In this document: positions 1-10,640 of the stretch, piece by piece
Layout: each line of letters opens with the position of its first letter
Numbering within the stretch: the stretch's first letter is position 1
Assembly: GCA_950295325.1 (NCBI GenBank)
Contig: OX485803.1
Span: 71,441,554 to 71,501,553, forward strand
Source: Polytrichum commune
Taxonomy: Eukaryota; Streptophyta; Polytrichopsida; Polytrichales; Polytrichaceae
DNA length: 60,000 nt
Direction of reading: 5' to 3'
The notes under the pieces: model-generated
Database searches by the model: none
What the model was told of the DNA's origin: nothing
What the model saw: only the letters and a program-made list of their open reading frames with translations
Position numbers and translations under genes: made by a program

Positions 1-1207
1 CTGGTACAACGGCTAGTTCAGGATGAATTGTACCCTCAATGGGTAGATGACATGGGGCATAATTTTTGGAATGCTCGCGATATTCCCTGCCATCCTTGCA
101 TTCCAACAACAACAAACCACTCGGCAACACGTCCTTCACCCGAAGGATAGTGCGCCCTGCCCTGACATCCAATGTTGTAGGCGCCTCACGTTGGAGATAA
201 ACATAATAACCCTGTCGGAATCTTTGCAATTGAGGTCGGTAAGCATCACTGCGAATGCGTGCATAACAAAATGTGTCACGGTTCTGAGCAATTGACATAT
301 TTTCTATGACTCTCTGGAAAAATTGAGCCCACTCCTGCAAATACTTTGCCCAAATGTTTGGGTCATCCAAGTCCACAACAGGAGTTAGCTTTTTCTGAAT
401 AGAACTCGGGAGTATAGGCTCACGTCCATACAACAACTCATACAGGCTGTAGGACGCCAAAGAGGCTTGCTTACTAAATCGATAGCCCATAGCAATCCAA
501 GGCAACATAAGGTCCCAATCCCGGTGGCTCCCCCGAAGTAATCCATATTTCCTCAAGCCACGTTTGGTTGTCTGAACAACCCGTTCAACGAAGCCATCCG
601 CCTCCGGATGATCCCGAGAGGTGGTGCGGTGATCTATGAGCGCCTTAGTACACAACTCCTCAAAAACACTAAGGAACTCCCTTCTTTGGTTCGTCAATAC
701 CTCAGCCGATGCTCCAAAACGTGCCAACACACAATCCAAAAAGGCGGCCGCGGCCAACTCCGCAGAGTTTTGGGGTAAAGCAACAAGCTCAATCCACTTG
801 CTAAAATGCTCCACTATCACTAACACGTATTTTGCTCCACGTGGCATGACAACCAACGGTCCTACAAAGTCTAGTGACCAACGGTAGCCCAATCCCATGA
901 TAGGTAAGGGCTGTAACTAAGGTGACAAGGTATTAAAGCTAGACTTGACCCGATCACAAACTTCACACCTCCCGACATAAGCAACCACCTGAAGATACAT
1001 GCCAGTCCACCAATATTGGCCACGCAACATCGAATGTGTCCTGCGTATGCCATAATGGCCAAGTGCCTCGTGCACTTGTCGCACCAAGGAGGTCCTCTGA
1101 TCCGGCCTAGGGACAATACGTCTTGTCCTATCCGACCACAATCGAAATAACAAATTGTTCTCCCAACGGAACCTTGTTATTTGATGTCCAATCCTATCCC
1201 TTTCCAT
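1..1207 (-). pseudogene. Integrase of the Gypsy element, continuing past the left edge
   Basis: Integrase inserts element cDNA into the host genome. The N-terminal zinc finger reads H-E-A-L-G-H ... C-E-V-C-D-R (about 1,080-950). After a TAG near 914-918 the catalytic core continues in one open frame. The first Asp of the DD35E triad lies in 'RWSLDFVGPL'. The position expected for the second Asp reads Asn ('VLTNQRREF', codon 689-691), and the following Gly is Arg. The Glu is present in 'DHPEADGFVERVV'. The GPY/F-like C-terminal region ('YVYLQREAPTTLDVR' style) runs to the first bases of the window. Loss of the second Asp should abolish strand transfer even without the stop. Confidence 0.88.
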
Positions 1208-1244
1208 TGCCGAGGTAGACGAAGGAAAATTTCCCTACTGGAGC

Positions 1245-2551
1245 TTATGCAATAGCCCACACTACCGCCAATGTTTCTCCCTCATAAGACGAATAATTGG
1301 CCTCCACCGTATTGTTGCTTCGCGACGCATAAGCAACAACATATTCCCAGCCAAAGTCATCCTTCTGAGTGAGAACTGCACCCAAGCCCAATGAGCTCCA
1401 GTCCGTATGTAACTGGAAAGATTTGGAGACATCTGAACGTCGAAGCACTGGAGCCGTATCCAATCTCTGCTTCAACGTTTCGAATGATTGTTGTTGCTCA
1501 CGACCTCAAGTCCAAGGTTGGTCCTTGCTCGTGAGAATGGTGAGAGGCTTGGCGATCGAGCTAAAGTCCCGGCTAAAGTTCTTGACGAATCGTTGGTAGT
1601 AATTCACCAAGCCTGATAAAACACGAAGTCTCGGCACATCGACCGGTGCTAGGATCTTCTGCAAGGCATCCACCTTAGCTTGTTGTACACCAAGACCTCC
1701 CGGAATAATCACATGACCTAGGTATGCCTGTTGGTCATGGAAAAACTTGCACTTGCCATGATGTAAGCGCAATCTCCACCGCTGCAAGCGTTCAAAAACG
1801 GCTTGCACGTACCTAACATGCTCATGTGGTGTCTTGCTGAAGATGATCACGTCATCAATGTAACACCGAGCAAATGGCAAGCCAGAGAGGACATGGTCGA
1901 TCACTCTCTGAAACTCAACATGTGCATTCTTGAGGCCAAATGAAAGAAACTTCCAATGGTACAGTTAATCCTTCCCATCATGACCAACTTCCTAGAGTGC
2001 AGTCTTTACCTGGTCTCCCACAAGTAATGGGAGCTAGTGATAGCCGGATCTCAAGTCCAACGTGCTGAAGACTTGAGCAAATCCGAGGCATCGAACAACT
2101 CCTTCGGGATTGGCATGGGATATCGATCCGACTTGATGTTCCGGTTAACTGGATGGTAATCCCTGCATATCCGCTTCTCCGTCCAATTGCCAAAGATATC
2201 CTTCTTCGATGACATAACCGTAGCACAAGCATACTCCCCGTTGGACAGTTCGATGAGCCTTGCTGCCAAGAGCTCTCGGCAACGAGCCTGAACGCCAATC
2301 CGCTCGGAAACACTGAGCCTATAAGGTCTCCGAAAAATGGGATGGTCATCCTCCAACCAAATGTGGATGGGTTTTCCTTTATAACCTTCAAGATCTTGAA
2401 GGCTAAAAATAAAACACGTACGGTACGAGCGAATAAATGCTCGTACTTTCCGTGCCTCAGCACCAGTGATGTGAGGGCCCAATTCCAATGGCCAATCATC
2501 AAATTTTGTGGTCACCCTCTCCACTAGAAAAGAGCTACCTGGTGCCGGCAC
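1245..2551 (-). pseudogene. Reverse transcriptase and truncated RNase H of the Gypsy element
   Basis: The RT fingers/palm are readable from 2,551 ('HPIFRRPYRLS', 'RICRDYHPVNRNI', 'SDRYPMPIP'). They continue after a one-base loss near 2,086 into 'FSTLDLRSGYH', which is followed by stops at about 2,030, 1,990 and 1,970. The catalytic box 'CYIDDVIIFSK' is intact near 1,850-1,870. The thumb and 'YLGHVI...GLVNYYQRFVKNFSRDFSSIAKPL' region follow to a TGA at about 1,506. RNase H begins with 'HTDWSSLGLGAVLTQ' (first catalytic Asp) and 'SSYEGETLAVVWAI' (catalytic Glu). It then stops abruptly near 1,245 and jumps into pre-integrase sequence. The conserved second half of RNase H is absent, which indicates an internal deletion. 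Confidence 0.88.
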
Positions 2552-2883
2552 GGACTCTAACTGCTAATGAGAGGAGGGAGCATTAACCATGCCCCCAACC
2601 TCTGTGTTAGCAATAAAGTCTATCCCTCTTCATCACCACCAATATGTGATGATGAAGCCACCACCGGAGGTGAAGAAGCCAAAGCATTATAAATTTGTTG
2701 AGCTTGGAGCTCCTCCATCACCTGCTGCTCGAATCAAAAGATTTGTTTGGCTTCTCCAATTATGACCTCAATTCCTTCCTCCATGGATGTGGACCGCTGT
2801 GCCCCCTGACCATAATCCTCTGTCCCCAAAGACAACAGCTGCTCACCATGATGCCGTTGCGATGTAAGGCATAAACCAATAGG

Positions 2884-3845
2884 TTACACCATGGTATGAA
2901 GATCCACGGGTTGGCCCAACACGAAGCGTCGTTGGCCCTTAGAAAGGCCAGGAGCTGCGGTGGTGCTAGTGCGGAATCCCATGGCCCGCTCCCGTTCATC
3001 AGCCAATGGTTCGGTGTGGGTTTTGGTATGAGTATCCCACACCATACCCGGGCCCCGATTGCGGAATGTGAATGACTGTGGAAACGTCATAAAAGTAGGA
3101 AAAATCCGCCGTGGTACCCCCACTTTGTTGACGAATGCCAACGGGAGTAAATCATCTCAAACAATCGGCGAAGAGGTCCGGTTTGGATCCAAGAAGTCAT
3201 CCACCTTTTGATCAAAAAGTGGAGGCACTGCATAAAATGTTGCAGCTAAAGTAGATGACGGTGCGAGGTTGGTCCAAATCCACCGAGGCCGGTGGGCATA
3301 AGAACCAATGTTCGCGGCATCCACAAAAATAGGATCTCTAAGGTGTTGACGAACATAATGACCGCCTTCCAATACCTTGTCGCGAGAGTCTCCCAACAAA
3401 GGGACATTCTCGAAGATATACCCTGGAGGGAAAGGTTGGTGGGTAAACCACCACTGCATAAGCCGGATGAGGTCCCAGAAAAGGCTAGACCTCGGCCTAT
3501 TCTAGCACGTGAGTGGCCTTGGCATGGCCATCCCGCAATCACCATATCCACCGGACCCAAGTGTCGTAAGTCGGCCTCACTGATGAGTGTGACATCACGA
3601 GGGAGACGTGAAAAACACCCACGAATGGCAGTCGGGTGTAACTGCTGGGGGTACAATACCATCAACTGTTGAAGATGGTGAAAAACCACACGGATGGACA
3701 TTGGAGAGTTGTCCACATAGACATACCGCCTGACCGTGAGGCCAGCCTCCAATACGGCTGCTAAGCCCGTGTTGATGTTACGAAACAGTTCCACCAAAGA
3801 GATCCCCGCGTCTAGCGGGCGCCACATAATGGGGTGTGCCAACGC
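2884..3845 (-). pseudogene. C5 cytosine-DNA methyltransferase domain inserted between protease and RT of the retrotransposon (broken)
   Basis: C5 methyltransferases transfer a methyl group from SAM to cytosine. The motifs occur in canonical order. A motif I-like segment 'LVELFRNINTGLAAVLEAG' has two of the usual glycines replaced. Motif IV is 'GWPCQGHSRA', with the catalytic Cys codon at 3,522-3,524. Motif VI is 'IFENVP'. A motif VIII-like 'SYAHRPRWIWTNLAP' follows, then a target-recognition stretch, then motif IX/X-like 'EPLADERERAMGF' and 'QRRFVLGQPVDLHTM'. The length of about 320 codons suits a compact catalytic domain without regulatory modules. There are two clear lesions: a frameshift between motifs IV and VI (about 3,470-3,500) and an in-frame TGA at 3,157-3,159 before the recognition region. 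I see no PWWP, ADD, UBA or chromodomain. The family assignment is firm; the subfamily (DNMT3-, DRM- or bacterial-like) is not determined. Confidence 0.85.
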
Positions 3846-3889
3846 CGATGGGCTATCAAGTATGACCGGTGTCGTAGAGGCGAGAGAGA

Positions 3890-4881
3890 GGACAATGTCC
3901 TTACATCGCCGGAATAGATCGGCGGAATCTCGCCATGGAAGGAGAGATCCTTGGGATAGCGCACCAATGCACCCTTAGGTGTCATATCCCGTTGATCGTC
4001 TGTACTACCCATGAATGCCAATGACTCCTCCAACAATGCGGAATCATAAGGCAAAGTATCCACAATAGCACCACATCCAAAGACCATGGGTAATGATGCT
4101 ATGGTTACGGCCGCCGCGAATGCCACAAGAATAAGCTCCCTGCGGCTGTCCCCAGCCGACCAACCTGGTCGGATCCACATCTCCTCAGTCCAGTTGTCCA
4201 AACCAAAGCCAAAAGGGTAAAATGCTTGCTAACCAACTAAAATGTCATAGTTGGTCGCATCCGTCACATCACACCTAAGTAGAAGAAATGCGGGTGGATC
4301 TCCAGGTTCACTAAAAAACTATGTAATGGCTCCCGCGTATAACTTGTGGCCCGCTCCACATGACCAATGGATGTGACAATGGTAAATGGACAGGGAGCAA
4401 GTAGGTCTAGCAGCTACATCAGACAAATAAGTTGCTCCCGCGGATTGTGGTGATTCATGAGACGTGGTCGGCCCCTACCATCTGAGGTGTGTACGTCAAA
4501 AGATGCAATGGTCTCTAGGGCAAGTCTCGTTCGCCATTTGGCCACTTCATCGGGGTCTTCAGAAGCAGGGCTGTCCGTGGTGGTTTGGGCCACGGTCAGA
4601 GAAGGTGATGATGCTTTCCTTTCCAAAATGCTACCCGCTAAGTGGAAAACCTTAGCAGGTTGGAACTCTGGCGACGACCACTCCATTGTCATGAACAAAG
4701 GGGTGTACAACACTTTAGATGCCAAAGTGTGCACCACGCCAGTCGCCGGATTCGAAGCCTCCAAGCTCGAATGACGACCACTTATAAATTGGACCGCATC
4801 TGCCAATACAAAGGATAATGGCAGACATGCCTGGCCAATCTGATCCGCGGGACCATTGCCCCGAGCTTGTAAACTATCCAC
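3890..4881 (-). pseudogene. Post-gag linker and aspartic protease remnant
   Basis: The segment from 4,881 to 4,414 is an open, low-similarity linker. Downstream, near 4,250-4,200, the frame reads N-Y-D-I-L-V-G, stop, Q-A-F-Y-P-F-G-F-G-L-D-N-W, which matches the end of a retropepsin domain (the usual 'YDILIG' strand followed by a conserved Leu/Phe-Gly stretch). A TAG at 4,229-4,231 interrupts it. I could not identify the catalytic Asp-Thr/Ser-Gly with confidence. The following open stretch to about 3,900 (W-T-E-E-M-W-I-R-P-G-W) leads into the methyltransferase, but in another frame, so at least one indel lies between about 3,890 and 3,925. Confidence 0.6.
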
Positions 4882-6240
4882 AGCCTCCCCTGTGGTCGAG
4901 GGTGTGGCTCGTAATACGCTGCGGAACTCACCATTTCTCCCACGGCTCCGGACATATAATAATCCGGAGTGGAGGAACTAGCCTTAGCGGCGGAAAATGA
5001 CGGTGAGTCCAAGATTTGCCCGGATGAGGCCAAACTTTTGAGCCTTTCCTCCAATGCTCCAATATTCGCTTCCAACGCCTTCTCCGGATCGGAAGAATGA
5101 CGTTTTTCTGGATGGAGAGCGAAGCAGTTCTCCACCGCGTGATTGTTCCGCCCACAATGAGAACACGACAACTGCTTGGATAATGTTTACTCGCCCCCTT
5201 CGTCAAACTCTTTGCGGGAACAAATGATTTATGCTTCGGATTACCTACGGTCTGAGCTTGTTTTTGCTTCGAAGGACAATTCTTCTTAGAGTGGTCCGCC
5301 CGCCCAAAAGACCAACAATGCAAGGTCTTGTCCACCTCCGCATCCGCCAATCATGTAGTCGTGACCGGAGCATTCCGAAATTTGCTAGAATCCACTAGCA
5401 AGGACACTAAATCACTGGCATCGTGCTGATACAATGCACGATCACACTGCTCCACAATGACGAATACCTCTGCGAGTGTCGCCCGACCACCAAACTTCAT
5501 AATGATCCTGGGCAACGCTAAGTCAAGGAGGTATTTGTCAATCTTAGACAAAAACACCTTCACCAATTGATTTTCCGCAAACACACCTCCAGATTCTCTT
5601 GCAAACCTCGCCAACCTCGTATACATGGTACGAGGTGTACCGTTATTCTCCCGTCTAAAATCTTATATCTGCTGCATCTGGTCCTGTCGAAAACCTCCGT
5701 AGTCCTCCTGCAGATGCAACTCAAATGCCCGCAACGCTTAAAAAACTAGCGGAGCCCCCAAAGAGGCTAAAACCACCTTGATATCCTGGGCATAACGGGA
5801 GAGTGGAAGAATGAGGCTCGACGTACTCGCCGCAGTGGAAGTAGAACCTTTATCCTTGGGTTCACCAGGAGAAGCTCCTTCCAAATTCACCACATATCCT
5901 CCCTCCCGCACCTCCGATTTAACCTCAGGGACAACCATCAAACTGGAAGTTGCGGCTTCCTTCAATGCGGATACCAATTCAACCCGAGTCTCCTAGTACC
6001 GCTCTACATGGCACAACTCCATCCAACGAGCCTCCGTCCACTGTTCATAAGTCTAGAAAGTCTTGTGCTCCAAATGTTAGGGCAGTAGCTCAAACACATA
6101 CATGTTATTGAAACTGATATTACGTTGATGCTTCTCCCTCATTCATATCCTAAACCGAATTTTCCAATTTTGCAGGGAAATGTTTTCCGCTCGACTAGAA
6201 AATCGGTCCCAGATGCCAACTCGCGTCTCCTCTTCCATCT
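4782..6240 (-). pseudogene. Gag (capsid and nucleocapsid) pseudogene of the Gypsy element
   Basis: Retrotransposon Gag packages element RNA. Fragments in several frames read as a typical plant Gypsy capsid (5,977-5,351, with a stretch on arginine-rich 'MYTRLARFARESGG' style residues) followed by nucleocapsid. Two CCHC zinc knuckles are visible. The second (near 5,171-5,130) is intact, C-S-H-C-G-R-N-N-H-A-V-E-N-C. The first (near 5,315-5,270) has its second cysteine replaced by phenylalanine (C-W-S-F ... H ... C), so it should not bind zinc normally. Stops separate the fragments at about 5,738, 5,351 and 4,928. The N-terminal limit near 6,240 is a guess from coding-like sequence, not a confirmed start codon. 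Confidence 0.75.
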
Positions 6241-6399
6241 CGTCAAAGGATCCCACCCCAAGGACGTGGGACCGAGTGACAGTCCTCCACGCTGAAGTAG
6301 GCTGAAAAACCTCGTCGGATGTTACTATTGGTTCAACGTCTAAGAGGTCCGAGGATCGACCTTTTTATGATGTAGGAGATGGAGAACGATAATGTTGGC

Positions 6400-9070
6400 T
6401 TTGAGTTGTAATCATTAACCCGCAATGGGTTCGGTCACTGGAACCAACAACCTATACAATGTGGTGTCAAGATAAAGGTGAAAGACAACATGCACCTGCA
6501 AACACCACCAAACTTATGGTTTGTTGGTCATCAATCCAGCCTCACCATAAGGGAATTCAAGCACCGCCCACTTGGTGCACACACAAGGGTCCCATCGGTC
6601 ATTACTCCGACCTCACCTCCACAATACCCTATCACAATCTAACACAACACAAAAATGGACAATGTTGGAACACTCCAACACCACATCCTGCTACAGGGAA
6701 AGGTACCAAAACAAAATACAAGGAACAATGCAATAACAACACTGGATCCTCTTCCCCAAAACAACACTTAGGTAGAATTTGAAAGCGACCGCAACCAACT
6801 TGCAACCGCCTGCAGTTGGTGGTAGGAAATGAGGGTTTCCTGTTGCTGTGAAAAGAAAATGGTACCCATGTACATCTCTCATTTCCCCACTACTACCTAA
6901 GAATCCCTTCTTACAACAATGTCACGAATATGTGTTGGCAAATACAATTCGACCCTAATAATAATTTATTTTAGGTCGAACAGAAATTCCACATTCCACC
7001 CAATCTCCAATGGCACCCCTTCGGAAATTTCGTACAACTCAAGCTCTAAAAGAAATCCCAAGTACCTTAATATTTTATAAGAGCTTTGGAATTTATACCT
7101 TGTGTTCTTGATTAATGAAGATAAAATTTCCGCCAAAATCTGTCTTTCTTAATTCCAAAGAAATTAATTTCTTAGAGAGAAAAGAAAATATTATGAGTTG
7201 GAAGGAAACATAAAACAATTAATTAATATATTTTAAAAAATTAATTAGATTATAAAATTTTAAAAAATCAAATAGACAACAACAGTTGCCTGTTGCTGCC
7301 CCCTGCAGCAGCCGGCAGACGCCGGCCAGCAGGTAGCCCGGGAGGATCCAGGAGGCTCCGGCTCCCAAAGAACTCCTCATTTTTTATTTTTTTTTATTCG
7401 ATTTTTTTTTGTGATTGTTTGATCACAACTCCGCTTCCAAAGATCAATGTCTCGCATTCAAGCTTGAATGTGAGCAAAATAACACGAAATTCCGTGGAAA
7501 ATTCAATGATTTCTCACCACACTTCAACTTGATGTGACATTCATAAGAAAATATTTTTCTTCTTATTGCTTCAACAATCCGCGGCTTTCTCTACTCCAAA
7601 ACTCCAAAACTTCGTCGCTCTTTGCCCCCACGCGTCCGCTTGCGCATTAAAAATGAAAAATGAAGCATTCTTGCCAAGTAAGAAGGAAGAGAATCAAACA
7701 CTCATAAGGACTTTAAATTTCTCTTCAAATGCACACAATCAGTCAAGCTATCTCTCACTCCACCACGGGAGAATGCAAGAGTGTAAGTAGAGGGAGAAGA
7801 ACTCAAGATTTATTATAAAAAATATGCAATCTTCACCTCACACAAGCTCTCTCTATACACTCACTTACAAGACTTGACTTGGCAAGAATCACTTAGGAGC
7901 CTTCCTCTCCACAAATAAAATTCATCCATCCAAATCTAACTGGATGAAACCCAACGGATAAGGTGTGGCCACCGACGCCACATATCGTGACATTATGTCT
8001 AAAACTAAGATGAACATTTTTGCAATACATTAAACTATCACAAGTGAGTGGGACAATGTACTAAGAAGTCAAACTTAAAAGCAACTAATCATTGGGATAT
8101 TAAATATAAAATAACACCACTTAGGCCAACCATAGTGGTAGTGTAAGAAGGATGTGAAAATGGTTTAAAAAAAATAACTTTGGCCAATCACAATAGGTAC
8201 TCTAGGATCTACCTGCTCAACGAGTCAGTCTAAGAAGTATTCCACAAAAGGTGAACAACACCCTTATATATTAGAAAGCTCTCACCCACGGTATAGGTTG
8301 ATTATGTGGTAATTTGTACCTACCAATCTAGTTGAGTGGACCCCCTTAGTGGATAATAAATGGCTCGTTTCTAGATGAAACTTTGCGAATTTATGTAGAT
8401 CATATATGAATTTACTATTTAAAAAAATCATCATGGGCTCGCTATTGAATCACATACATGTTTGGACATCTTTTTCAATTCTAACCTTTTTTGTTAGCCC
8501 AATCCTCTGGACACATCTATCAATTTGCTCTTAGTTTATTATAACTTCAGGTGAAGTATGTAGATTCGCTATGATTATTTCCATTTAAAAATTGAATATG
8601 ATGGAAATATACATTTATTATATTATATATATATATAATTGATAAACAATAGGAATTTTATCTCAAAATCTACTTCAATATTATCATAATCACGTATGTC
8701 TTTGCAAGTCAGTTGGAGGATCTTACCATACAACTCAAACATGTTATAAATTTGAACTAGAGCTTGGTATAGACTCTTCTTAAATATGAGTTCTAAGTTT
8801 ATATGGCACATTGAAACCCTTGGGGTGCACACTATTTTCCAACCATTTGAATTTAGCAAATGAGGTAAATACTATGGACCTTGCAAATCGTCTAGCATCT
8901 AAAATAATGTATTGTGTACTATAGATTGGACCCATGCTGCCCCGGTCAATTGCACCCTTGCTATTCCTAAATTGTACTATGTCCATAAGACCCGCCACCA
9001 TCCCATGGGCTCCTCACATGCCACCTTCCTTGTGTTGTACCCACCATAAGGTAGGTGGGTCTAAAATTGT
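6400..9070. other. AT-rich intergenic region, no gene recognised
   Basis: Only short open frames occur, none resembling a known protein. The 5' LTR of the Gypsy element should begin somewhere in the first part, but no clean TG...CA ends or primer-binding site could be fixed. A short GC-rich patch at about 7,290-7,370 (CCTGCAGCAGCCGGC-type sequence) sits in otherwise AT-rich DNA. A (TA)n run lies near 8,620-8,640. Confidence 0.5.
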
Positions 9071-9074
9071 TGTG

Positions 9075-9400
9075 TTTCCACTTATCCTATAAAGACATGA
9101 AACATGTGATTAGAACAAGATGGTTAGCAAATCCAAATTGAGCTAGAAGCCACTTTCCTCATAATGTATGGAGCTCATATGAATATCTTATTCATTATCA
9201 AAGTGAAGACTCTCATGCTCATTAAATGGTCATATAGGTCTTAAAATTACATTGATTGTAGGACCTAGAATGGTTATCATACTTTGAGCACGTAGACTTT
9301 TCTCTTTCTTAGTATTCGTTTTTGAAGCCACACTTGGCTACACATACAACTCAAACATAGGTATCCTAATAAGAAAAAGTAACCGGATAAGGACCTATTT
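9075..9400 (+). repeat. Dispersed repeat, family A copy 1
   Basis: This stretch shares long interrupted identity with 48,190-48,480 in the same orientation ('GAAACATGTGATTAG', 'CAAATCCAAATTGAG', 'GGAATGGTTATCAT' and 'GAAGCCACAC' occur in the same order). It also matches the reverse complements of 19,250-19,520 and 23,910-24,140 at lower identity. It has no coding potential and no terminal inverted repeat that I can see, so a SINE or a fragment of a larger element are both possible. Confidence 0.65.
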
Positions 9401-10640
9401 GGCAAGAATGACGGCCCGACAATAGGCTCAACCACCATCATGTTGTCCATTGTATATGCACAATATATTCATATCAAAAAAATTGCATATTTGATTTGAA
9501 TGTGTAATTCTTGGGTCTTTGATGCTAAGGGGTTAAATCCTCTTAGGGTTAATTTCAATGTAGAGTAGAGGTGCCCACAACCAAACACTTAAGAGATTCT
9601 TTGCTAGATTTGGAGAGGTATGAGGCAATGCAAATTTTTCCAGTGTAAGAAGATAGAAATAAGGAGGATTTGCAAAAATTATAGTACTGTCATTCCTCAA
9701 ATTGAAATTATTATGAATTTTTGAAGCCAAAAGTTGACCCATACATATTACCAATGTCTAGAGTTTGCCACAACCACTCATTCCTCCTCACTTCAGCTTT
9801 CAAAACCAAGACATGTGTCATGGCACTATTGGTTCCAATTTGATCAAAATTCAATTTCAAATCGGTCTTTGAGCTGTACTGACCCAATAGAGCCAAAGCC
9901 TTTTCATTGAGTTCTAACTTATCCTCTAACCAAGACCCTTCATGTCATGGATAAGTTTGACCACACTACAACCATGGTCAATGGACCCCACATTTGGGGC
10001 TACGTATCATCCAAGCAAGGGTCGAGAAAAAGTTCAGATATCGAGCATGATTGTGCATGTCCACACCCATGCATATACAAATCTTTTGATACGAGTATAT
10101 TGTGTATATATGATGGACAACAAGGTGATGGTTGAGACTATTGTCGGACCATCATTCTTGCCAAATAGGTTGAGTTTTTCCAAAGGAGAGGTGCCATATG
10201 GCAACGTATCACCCTCAAAAAACATTTGGCATAATAGAAAAGAACAATGGAATAGTAGCCAAAAGAGTATCTTTGACCATGGTATCCGATTTTGAGGAGA
10301 GCATTTGTTGGCATAAATAAATTGCTTACCACCTCCTTACTTTGAGAGTTGACCCAAGCCACATGAGTGGAAGTTCTTCAAAAGGGAGAACACTTGTTGA
10401 TTGAAAGAGGCTACCACAAGAGAGGATGGAATGATGTGGCCTCAACAACGCATTGATACTTTATTGGAAACAGGTTTTAAGCTCAAGATCTCATGAAGAC
10501 ACTTAAAATGGTGCCTTCAAAAGTTACACAAGGAGTGCATTTTAAATAGCCATCTGTTGGCTAATGTTGAACACTACCCCACAAACTTTCAAGGGGAGGT
10601 GGATAAGGGCCCGCGATCCTACACCTCCAAGTAGCCCTCA
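9400..10640. other. Intergenic sequence without recognisable genes
   Basis: Short open frames on both strands (for example 9,942-10,295 plus) have no recognisable motifs and overlap one another in several frames. I see no convincing splice-linked coding series. Confidence 0.4.

Larger units (their letters stand above)
1..6400 (-). mobile_element. Degenerate Ty3/Gypsy LTR retrotransposon carrying a cytosine methyltransferase, cut by the left edge
   Basis: Read on the minus strand, the order is gag with zinc knuckles (about 6,240-4,780), a protease remnant (about 4,400-4,200), a C5 cytosine methyltransferase domain (about 3,845-2,884), reverse transcriptase and RNase H (2,551-1,245), then integrase with an HHCC finger (1,207 to beyond base 1). 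RT-RH-IN order with integrase last is diagnostic of Ty3/Gypsy. The coding frame is interrupted many times by stops and single-base shifts, and the second half of RNase H is missing, so this copy is not autonomous. I could not place the 5' LTR or primer-binding site; they should lie above 6,240 and were not recognisable by eye. The 3' LTR would lie beyond the left edge. Confidence 0.9.

Noticed and set aside
2884-3845. The methyltransferase as an independent host gene under the retrotransposon
   Set aside because: It is on the same strand, exactly between protease and RT, without a promoter-like gap or introns, and the flanking coding segments run into it on both sides.
6430-6490. 'TGGTGTCAAGATAAAGG' as a primer-binding site of the Gypsy element
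   Set aside because: It lies on the plus strand while the element reads on the minus strand, and the match to initiator tRNA-Met is poor.
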